A stretch of 64,000 nucleotides of DNA from Salticus scenicus (Eukaryota; Arthropoda; Arachnida; Araneae; Salticidae), in NCBI GenBank assembly GCA_963930645.1, contig OZ005662.1:77333841-77397840 (forward strand), read 5' to 3'. The notes under the pieces were generated by a model. The model worked only from the letters and a program-made list of their open reading frames with translations. It did no database searches and had not been told where the DNA came from. This document shows, one piece after another, positions 55,703-64,000 of the stretch (its first letter is position 1; every line of letters starts with the position of its first letter). The position numbers and the translations under genes were made by a program.

Positions 55703-56481
55703 ATTACAATTCTGCGTAATATCGTCTCAATCTGAATTTTCCCTATTGTAACCTATCCTTGAACGTTTAAATATAGTGAATGTAAAGTTTATTGAATTAA
55801 GTAATTGGTGATAGATAACAGGCCTTTAATGTGACACTGCATACACTGCACTTTGTCTAAGAAAGAAATCGACTCTTTTATTTATTTATTTATTATGAAA
55901 TTTCTTTACATTTTGAATTAAATTTAAATAAAAACATAAATAAATAAGGAATAGACAATAGTAATTAGCATTAGTTATAATAAGAAGTCTAAATATTAAA
56001 AGCAAAATTAGCTTACTTATCGAAGAAAATTCTTTTATACGTTTATTGTAAAAAAGTGAAAAGCAGGATTTTTAATATTTGTGCTCGTTGAATGAGTAAT
56101 ATAATTTGCAAAAGAAAATAAAAAGAAAAAAAAAGTGAAAAAGAAAACAAAAAAAAAAAAAAAAAAAGAAAGAAAGAAAGAAAGAAAAAGAAGAAGAAGA
56201 GAGACAGAAATGTTAAAGTTATATTCAATAGGTAAAATAACAAGAAAAAAAAATATTTAAAAATAATTACCCAACAAAGTAGTATTGTAGAAAAAAAAGT
56301 ACTTAAAATAAGAAAAATCGAATCTTTCTATGCCATTTTGTCTCAATTTGAGCTAGAGTAATGTGATAGTTTTCATTTGTCCGAAAATCGTATCTGCTTG
56401 TTGAATACGAATGTCATTTTCTGATTGAATCATTAAAGATGGAATAAAAATTTTAACTTTTTTCCTCTAACATTTTACTAT
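55703..56481. other. AT-rich stretch, no gene seen
   Basis: (AAAT)n and A/AAAG runs (56140-56200) produce the Phe/Leu-rich minus-strand frame at 56043. Confidence 0.55.
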
Positions 56482-56489
56482 CTTGGATC

Positions 56490-56775
56490 AAGAGCCTGAT
56501 TAAGGGGGAAGCACACATTATCTCCGCTGTCACCGGAATATTTTTGCAATTATTTTTTACTTCATGTCATACAAATTCCACGCTTTGACGAGGAAATATT
56601 TTTTATAAAAAATAAACGGTGTAAAACAATCCAATTTCTCACCGTTATTAGGCACCAGAATTCTTTTAAAATAATTTTTAATGAGAATTTTCTGTTTATT
56701 ATAGCAGGAAAGTATTTGTTAAAAAATAACGGTGTAAGTATAAATAATGTGTGCTTCCCCCTTAATCAGGCTCTG
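56490..56775. mobile_element. hAT-like MITE, copy 4, perfect TSD
   Basis: Octamer CTTGGATC at 56482-56489 and 56776-56783. The first terminal base is mutated (AAGAGCC). Confidence 0.95.
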
Positions 56776-56789
56776 CTTGGATCTCTGCA

Positions 56790-57225
56790 GAGCTCAATGT
56801 GTCCGTCCTTTTTCTGGAAGGAGAAATTGCCGCCTTTATTATTACCACGATATTCATACAAAGAATTTTACCATATTTTCATAATAAAGATTAAATAATC
56901 TAGAGATTACTGTCAGAGTACTGAATGGTGGTAGAAAAAAAAAAAAATGTGGAAATTCCTCCTTGCTGAATGTGTCCTTAAAGAAAAGGGCGGAGACTTC
57001 GAGATCTCTCCCTATGCAAAAGGTTGTACCCTCCGCCCATTTTAAGGACACTGCATTAAAAATAAATTTTCAAATACATGTTTACCACTATTTTTATGGA
57101 ATAATGGCTACACTGCATAATAGTGGCACATTACTATAAATATACCATAGGTATTTCTGTATGAAATTAGGGGTGGCACAACAGGCAGAAATTTCTTTTC
57201 TCTGAGCGTGTCCTGAAAAGGGCGG
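56790..57225. mobile_element. Two fold-back short elements (GTGTCC...GGGCGG type)
   Basis: One pair is TGTGTCCGTCC near 56798 and GAATGTGTCCTT with AAAAGGGCGG near 56970; the other is CCGCCCATTTTAAGGACAC at 57033 and GTGTCCTGAAAAGGGCGG at 57208. Related to 11104-11283. Boundaries are approximate. Confidence 0.5.
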
Positions 57226-57530
57226 TGTGTACGATCTCTGCTATACGACATACGACGAACATTAGTGGAGTAGTCATAACTGCCAGTTTTCTGGTTTTGG
57301 AATACCGCTATCTCATTTCGTATTATTTATTTTTATTTATTAACTGATTTAGGAACTGCAATTAGATAAGATTAAGATAACAAAAAAACGAAAAAAAAAA
57401 AAAAAAAAAAAACGAAAGAGTTGGAAGCTATGTCATTATCTTAAATCTTCATATAGTTGAGAAGCAAAACTTTAGACAAATGAAAGTACACATTAGTACA
57501 CAAAGAATTAGTGATCTGAAAACAATAGTG

Positions 57531-57562
<32 letters not shown>

Positions 57563-57844
57563 TAATAATTAAATAACGATAGAGAATATGTAAAAGATTT
57601 ATTGGCTTTACGGCAAGTTTCGACAAATTTTCTGCCTAAAGTCTTAAATAGTAATGCAGGATTGACTTGATATGTTTAACTAATATAATTGAATAGCAAA
57701 TAGCAAAATCATTTTCTTTTATTCGCTGAAATTTTTTTAATTTGAATGTGAAAATTTATTGTACATTTTTTTTTCTTCTTTTTGTTAAAAATCAATAAAG
57801 GGAAGACCCAGTGTATGAACTATACCTTAATTTTCTTACATATG

Positions 57845-58044
57845 CATAGCTGCCACTATTTTAATTTATTCCGGAGTACTTTTAGCTCCGCCTTTATTTC
57901 GCACCACTTTATTTTCAGAAAAATTTTCTGCAATATATAACTTCAGTAAAATAGGAAAAAAATCACTTTTAAAAAATAAGTGGTACAAAATAAAGGCGGG
58001 GCTAAAAGTATTCCGGAATAAATTAAAATATTGGCAGCTATGCA
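57845..58044. mobile_element. 200-bp MITE, CATAGCTGCC family, empty site in unit 2
   Basis: Flanks CATATG (57839-57844) and CATATA (58045-58050). The empty site at 61444-61450 reads ACATATAATC, so the duplication is 6 bp and one copy mutated. Confidence 0.9.
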
Positions 58045-59308
58045 TATAATCATTGCTTCATGGAATGAGCTTGATTGCTATTGCTCAGTTGCCTTTCGTT
58101 CTGATAATTAGATAACGATATTTTTTAACAGAACTTTCCATACTTCATCTTACAAAACGGCTGCAAAATTTTATAAAACATTGTATAAGACAATTTCACG
58201 TTTCTGTCATGGACAATTGTGGGAGAAGTTTAGAAAGTGGGACGAGATTATATTGCTGATGAGGAAACGAAAGCGATATCATACTTAGAAATAACCCATA
58301 TAATTTGTTTAATAAATTATTTTTTTGTTGTAAACATATCATTTATATATATTAAAAATTACGATTATAATTTTTTCCATAAGAAATACTGGTATGTTAA
58401 AAATTATTTTATTTAGCTATTTAAAGTGGGATGATATTCTCATTCTGAAATAAGTTGAACAAAAGCTCATATTTCGGTAACAGTTTGACATGTCGCCATC
58501 GTAATCCTTAATTTTGAAGGCACAATTTCCGTTGTAGAAACAACAATAAAGTTATTTTTAAAAAATGCATTTTTATAGAGTGTAACGTTATTTACATATA
58601 GAATTTCATTAAATGTATATTTGTGTAATTCGGAATGAATTGTGGTAGATACACAAAATAAATTCGTTATTTAATCTAAATGTATATCTCGCACCAGTTA
58701 TACAGCGTAGAAACATTCTTATATATATATAAATGGCCACGTTCAGTTTGTGGGTGAAGTCATGCTCTTGTAATTCTTTTATTAAGCCCCAAAATTTGTG
58801 GGTTGAGTTGTGAAACATAAATTTATAAACTGTGCTTTTGATATGTCGGTATCTCCAGATGGAAAAAATTTCCTATACTATGCAGTGTGAATGTTCAGTT
58901 TTCATTTTGGTGGGGAGGGGAGGGGGGGGGCATTATGAAAAAAAAAAAAAAAAAAAGAAAATCTCTTCTGTAGGGATTTTTTGGTTGGACAATACAAATT
59001 TTAAAGATGAAAATTAAAATTTTTATAATATTAATGGAATAGCATATTTAGAAAGGAAAATTGTATTCTATTTTTAAGAATTTTTCATAAGTATCAGTTT
59101 AAGTGCTAATTTAACTATATTTTTTATTGGCTCTTGTAAGGAGAGGTCGCGACATGGAAAATTCAGGTCGGGACGATATAGTGCAGAATTGTAGTATACT
59201 ATGAAGGTAACAACATATTAATGCAGTAACGCGTACTATACATGCAATTTTGAGAAAAAGCCTCTACAGATTTAGTAATCTTTAATAACTAGTTACTTTG
59301 CATGCGAG

Positions 59309-59385
59309 TCAGTGCTCCAGTGGCGTAGTTGGTAGAGCAAAAGGCCGTCATTCAGACGACCTCGGTTTGATGCTACTTACACCCC
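59309..59385 (+). repeat. tRNA-like segment, unit 1
   Basis: GTGCTCCAGTGGCGTAGTTGG followed by TAGAGC resembles a tRNA D arm (A-box-like TGGCGTAGTTGG), and CGGTTTGATGC resembles a degraded B box. The anticodon and acceptor arms do not fold as a normal tRNA. A T-rich tail follows. Most likely a SINE fragment or tRNA pseudogene. Confidence 0.5.
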
Positions 59386-59389
59386 TCCG

Positions 59390-59423
<34 letters not shown>

Positions 59424-61665
59424 CTTTAATCTAAAATTTTTCTTTACTTTTAACTTTCTTTTATAATTTAATTCAAAATTTTAATAAATTTTTTTTAAAT
59501 ATCTTGAATAAAAAATAAATACATTTTCCTATTTTTAATATTTATAACTTAAAAATACAATAATTTTCTATAACTTAAAAAATAAGTTTTAACTTTGTTT
59601 TAACTATGAAATAAGGTGAAAAATAAAGAAACTTTTTATTTATTTATTTACCTAAATATTTTAATTTAGTTTAGGTATATTTAAAACATTACTAAATTCT
59701 TTTTTTTTAAATTATAGGGAAAAAAAATATTACAGGGAAATGATATTTGAATTCCATATATAATTACTATCCAAACAAATTAAATAATTGTTGCTCCAAT
59801 CAATACAGCTTCTTGAAAAATTATAGTACAGCATTCCGATGCTATTAAATTATTACAGGCAAAGAAATATTTTAAACGTATGACATCTTAAAATGTAAAT
59901 TTTAAATGTTAATCAACACACATTCTTCTTCGACAGCGTCTTGTTTTTTATCCTTCCCTGCACGAAATAAAATTTCAGTTGCTCTCTAATATTAAGAAGC
60001 TAAAAGCGATTACGTAATTTATACATATTAAATCCAACTCAGGAAGCTCAAACCAAGATTTAAATACGACTGCTAATTGTATTACCCTTCGGTTTATATT
60101 TTAATAATTTATTTTAATAATTTATTTTATTTATTTATTTAATTTTTTTTTGCTGCATTGTTATTTTTGTTATTCAGAGTTTTGTTTGAATATTTATTTA
60201 TCTATTTAATTTTGTTTGATTATTTTAATTATTTACTTATTTTGTTATTAAAGTTTCAGTTGAAAGACTGAAAGTATGGATGATTGTAAAATTTTATCTT
60301 TTTAAATACAACGCAAAAATTTAAAAATGTAATAAACAATAATTATTGAATATTTATGATTTTAAAAAATATTTAGTTTTTATTTGTTTTATTTTTTTTT
60401 TTTTCTATTTGAAATATTTATAATTTTCTATACAAATTATTTTATTATAAATTATTATAAATTTCTATATATATTCTTATATAAATATAAATAAATATAT
60501 ATATATATAATATAAAATTCCTCTAACTATGCCTTTTTATATTAAGTTGTAATTTAATTAATATATTCTTTAATGATGATTGCAATCTGTTCTTTTAAAA
60601 TCGAAACTACCATTTCCGCTTTCTTGAAAACTAAACAGTTAGCAAAATTAATCTTTTATTTTTATGCTATTTATTTGTTTATTTGTTTATTTTTTAAAAA
60701 TTAATATAGTTTTAGAGTATATTTCTCAAATTATATTATAATTTGAAGTTACGATTATTATTTTTTGGTACTTATTTTATCGTCAGTAAATAAAAGTTTC
60801 TGGCAATCACAGTAAATTGTAGCAGTATTCTCTATGACAGTGCATGGTTTCTGTTGAATGGCTTGTAAGAAGTGTTGTCATAATAGTACTTCATTTGGAA
60901 AATTTGTTTAAAATGACGCTATTCTAACATGCTGCAAAAATCAATTATTTTATGTTTAAATCGCATGAAAGAAATTTTGTTAAAAACGTAATTTTAAAAG
61001 TTTTTTTTTTTTTTTTAATCACTTCATTATTTTATAATTTTCAAGTTTTAGAAAATCTTAAGGAGGGTAATAGTATTTTAATATACATTCGAAAAAAAAG
61101 TACACATTAATACCCAGAGAATTAGTCATCCGAAAATAATAATGATAATAATAATAATAATAATAATAAATAATTAAATAAAGATAGAGAATATGTAAAA
61201 GATTTACGGGCTTTATTGCGAGATTCAGCAAATTTTCTGCCTAAAGTTTTAAATAGTAATGCAGGATTGACTTGATCTGTTTAATTAATATAATTGAATA
61301 GCAAATGGAAAATTCATTTTATTTTATTCGCTAAGATTTTTTTAATTTGAATGTGAAAAGTTATTGTACATTTTTTTTTTTCTTTTTGTTAAAAATCAAC
61401 AAAGGGAAGACCCAGTGCATGAACTATAGATTAACTTTCTTACATATAATCATTGCTTGATGGAATGGGTTTCATTGCTATTACTCAGTTGCCATTCGTT
61501 CTGATTTTTAGATACCGATATCTTTTAACAGAACTCTGCATATTTCATCTTACAAAACGGCTACAAAAGTTTATAAAACATTGGTATAAGATAGTTTCAT
61601 GTTTCAGTCATGGACAATTGTGGGAGGAGTTATGAAAGTGGGAGGGGTTTATAGTGCTGACAAGG

Positions 61666-61910
61666 TTGGTTGGTTGGTTGGTTGGTTGTAGGATTTTAAG
61701 GCCGATTGACTCCTGATGTGTCCTAGGCCTAGGGGGGGGGATGCCCTCCATGGGGGTCTTTCTAAGGGGTCCTAGCCCGTATTTACGCAAGTTTCGGAGG
61801 AAACCACGGAAAACTCCGAACGGCTAGGTCGATGAGCGCGACCTGGGATCGAACCCGGCACCTCCCATCTACCAGCTTTGAGCGCAGAACCGCTCGGCCG
61901 CTGGTGGGCC
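61666..61910 (-). mobile_element. tRNA-derived SINE (Ser/Leu-type head), copy 2, 13-bp TSD
   Basis: On the minus strand the head has AGCGGCCGAGCGG (A box) and GGGTTCGATCCC (B box), and the tail is a (CCAA)n run. AGTGCTGACAAGG is duplicated at 61653-61665 and 61911-61923. Unit 1 of the tandem duplication at 58252-58265 has the empty site. This copy is better preserved than 7484-7716, so it is younger. Confidence 0.9.
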
Positions 61911-62294
61911 AGTGCTGACAAGGAAATGAAAGCTTGCAAAATCGCTTCCAGGAATATCTTCTTTAGAAATAACTCATATAATTTGTTTAATACATTATTT
62001 GTTTGTTGTAAACGTATCATTTATGTATTAAATATTACGATTATAATTTTTTTCATAAGAAATACTGATATGTTAAAAATGATTTTATTTAGCTATTTAA
62101 AGTGGAATAATATTCTCATTCTGAAATAAGTTCAAGAAAAGGTCATTTCTCGGTAACAGGTTGACAAGTCGTAATCGTAATCCTTAATTTTGAAGACACA
62201 ATTTCCGTTGTAGAAACATAAATAAATTTATTTTTAAAAGATACATTTTTTATACAGTGCAACATTATATACATATAGAATTTCATTAAATATA

Positions 62295-62487
62295 TTAGGT
62301 GTACCGGAAAGTTATGTCGTTTTGAATTAATAAAATGAAACCGGAAATTTTTGTTTAACAGTGTTTACAAGGTACTTTACAAATAACCGTCTTATAAGTT
62401 ACCTAAGAATACCTTAAAATTTATCCAGGAAAAATTTCCGATGTCAGTATTTTAATTCAAACCGACAGAACTTTCCGGTACACCTAA
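62295..62487. mobile_element. 193-bp mariner-type palindromic MITE, TA TSD
   Basis: Ends TTAGGTGTACCGGAAAGT and complement, which resemble mariner termini. TA on both sides; the empty site is in unit 1 near 58615-58622. Confidence 0.85.
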
Positions 62488-64000
62488 TATATCATTGTAA
62501 TTAGGAATGAATTGTGGTAGATACGCAAAATAAATTCGTAGGGAAAACTAAATGTATACTGTCACCAGTTATGTAATACAGAAACACTTTTATATAATAA
62601 AAGAAATAAGCTTATTAGTAGTTTGATGTTTGATGGAAGATTTCCATTTCTCTTTTACTAAGCCCGGAATGTCTGGGTTGAGTTGTTAAAGTTAAATTTG
62701 CAAATTCTGCTTTTCATTTGTCGGTGCCACCAGATGACAGGATTTCCCACACAGTGCGAATGTTCAGTTTTGATTTTGGTGTAAGAGGGGATTATTTAAA
62801 AAAAAAAAAAAGTATGTTCTGTGGGAATTTTTTAAAATAAAAATTTTAAAGATGCATATTAAAATTTTTATAATATTAATAATAAAGAATACTTAGAAAG
62901 GAAAATTGTAATCTATTTTTAAGAAATTTCATAAATATCAGTTGAAGTGCTAATTTAACTGTAATATTTTTTATTGTCTCTTATAAGGTGAGGTCTCGTC
63001 ATGGAAAATTCAGTTCGGGTCGAAATTGTGCAGAATTGTAGTGTACTATGAAGGTAGCAACATATTAATGCAGTAACGGGCACTAGCCATTGTATTTCGA
63101 GGAAAAAGCCTCTACAGATTTAATGATCTTTAAACACTAGTTTTTTCGCATGCGATTCCGTGCTCCAGTGGCGTAGATGGCAGAGCAAAAGGTCGTCATG
63201 CAGACGACCCCAGTTTGATGCTACTTAACACTCCTCTGCATTTTTTTTTTTTTTTTTTTAATTTTTACTTTCTTTTTTAATTTTAGTCAAAATTTTAATA
63301 ATAAAATATTTAAATATCTTGAATAAATATAAATACATTTTTCTATTTTTAATATTTATAACTTAAAAATACAATAAATTTCTATAACTTAAAAAATAAG
63401 TTTTAACTATGAAATAAGGTGAAAATAAAGAAACATTCTTTTTATTTATTTATTTACCTAAATATTTTAATTTAGTTTAGGTATATTTAAAACATTACTA
63501 AATTCTGTTTTTTTAAATTATAGAAAAAAAAAATATTACAGGGAAATGATATTTGAATTCCATATATAATTACTATCCAAACAAATTAAATAATTGTTGC
63601 TCCAATCAATACAGCTTCTAGAAAAATTATAGCACAGCATTCCGATGCTATTAAATTATTACAGGCAAAGAAATATTTTAAACGTATGACATCTTAAAAT
63701 GTAAATTTTAAATGTTAATCAACACACATTCTTCTTCGACAGCGTCTTGTTTTTTATCGTTCCCTGCACAAAATAAAATTTCAGTTGCTCTCTAATATTA
63801 AGAAGCTAAAAGCGATTACGTAATTTATACATATTAAATCCAACTCAGGAAGCTCAAACCAAGATTTAAATACGACTGCTAATTGTATTACCCTTCGGTT
63901 TATATATTAATAATTTATTTTAATAATTTATTTTAATAATTTTATTTATTTATTTATTTCATTTTTTTTTGTTATTTATTAATTTATTAATTTATTATTA
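62488..64000. other. Unit-2 non-coding sequence
   Basis: 63400-63870 is nearly identical to 59600-60070, better preserved than the rest of the unit, but no frame is open across it. Confidence 0.55.
63163..63237 (+). repeat. tRNA-like segment, unit 2
   Basis: Counterpart of 59309-59385 with GTGGCGTAGATGGCAGAGC and a stem AGGTCGTC/GACGACC. More changes in the B-box part (CAGTTTGATGC), so it decays without constraint. Confidence 0.5.

Larger units (their letters stand above)
57482..61092. repeat. Second tandem duplication, unit 1
   Basis: Unit of about 3.6 kb matching 61093-64000 in the same orientation, including an (AAT)n tract at the start, the tRNA-like segment and a well conserved stretch at 59640-60070. 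No gene inside. Confidence 0.9.
61093..64000. repeat. Second tandem duplication, unit 2 (cut by window end)
   Basis: Partner of unit 1. It gained a SINE (61666-61910) and a mariner-type MITE (62295-62487), while unit 1 gained a 200-bp MITE (57845-58044); each has an empty site in the other unit. Confidence 0.9.

Noticed and set aside
56043..56243. Phe/Leu-rich membrane-like peptide on the minus strand
   Set aside because: It is the reverse reading of AAAG/A-rich low-complexity sequence; similar false membrane peptides occur at 8142, 8536 and 24764.
59309..59385. Functional tRNA gene
   Set aside because: The D-arm-like part is good, but the anticodon arm and acceptor stem do not fold, the B box is degraded, and the two tandem copies have diverged in it.
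1..64000. CRISPR array, operon or bacterial system
   Set aside because: There are no regularly spaced identical repeats with unique spacers and no prokaryotic gene organisation; all repeat families are eukaryotic transposon types.

Overview
This is an AT-rich eukaryotic (animal) window with long poly-A/poly-T tracts, (TA)n, (AAT)n and (AAAT)n microsatellites, and no recognisable host gene. Every protein-like stretch I can support is a decayed transposable element. The mix (a Tcb2-like Tc1 relic, a mariner-like relic with a QDGAPPH block, a Ty3/Gypsy relic, Penelope-type pieces, tRNA-derived SINEs and many short inverted-repeat elements) suggests an arthropod, possibly a spider. That identification is inference and was not tested by any search. 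Backbone: two large duplications organise the window. About 1.1-17.5 kb and 25.9-42.8 kb are colinear, diverged copies of one segment, and 57.5-61.1 kb and 61.1-64.0 kb are a second tandem pair cut by the window end. Because the copies are alignable by eye, many insertions in one copy have a matching empty site in the other, which fixes their ends and target-site duplications (TSDs) directly. A further recent ~552-bp tandem duplication lies at 28.5-29.6 kb. Region by region: 0-1 kb is AT-rich with one inverted-repeat element. 1.1-17.5 kb (copy 1) carries a Penelope-type GIY-YIG tail (2.6-3.1 kb), a 278-bp head-to-head palindrome (4.2-4.5 kb), a 2.7-kb TA-flanked inverted-repeat element containing a SINE (6.9-9.6 kb), a 1.05-kb TTAA-flanked element (10-11 kb), two hAT-like elements (11.4-12.0 kb) and a nearly complete reverse transcriptase pseudogene set inside a (TA)n tract (13.7-15.0 kb). 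17.5-22.3 kb is one long-inverted-repeat element split by two insertions, each with another element inside it. 22.4-25.9 kb is mostly AT-rich filler with one palindromic element. 25.9-42.8 kb (copy 2) carries nested short elements, a tRNA-type SINE, a 4.9-kb inverted-repeat element (35.7-40.6 kb) and a mariner-like relic (41.2-42.6 kb). 43-49.6 kb has more short elements, a second reverse transcriptase relic on the minus strand and a Tc1 relic. 49.6-55.4 kb is a second copy of the long-inverted-repeat element interrupted by a Gypsy element, whose gag is interrupted by a TTAA element, which in turn holds a 139-bp palindrome. 55.4-57.5 kb has more short elements, and the second tandem duplication with tRNA-like segments and SINEs runs to the end. 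How the parts relate: nothing here looks like a working operon or pathway. The value of the window is as a record of transposition, with several short-element families of unusual or unassigned TSD length, a shared core carried by elements with different termini, and layered insertions whose order can be read off.
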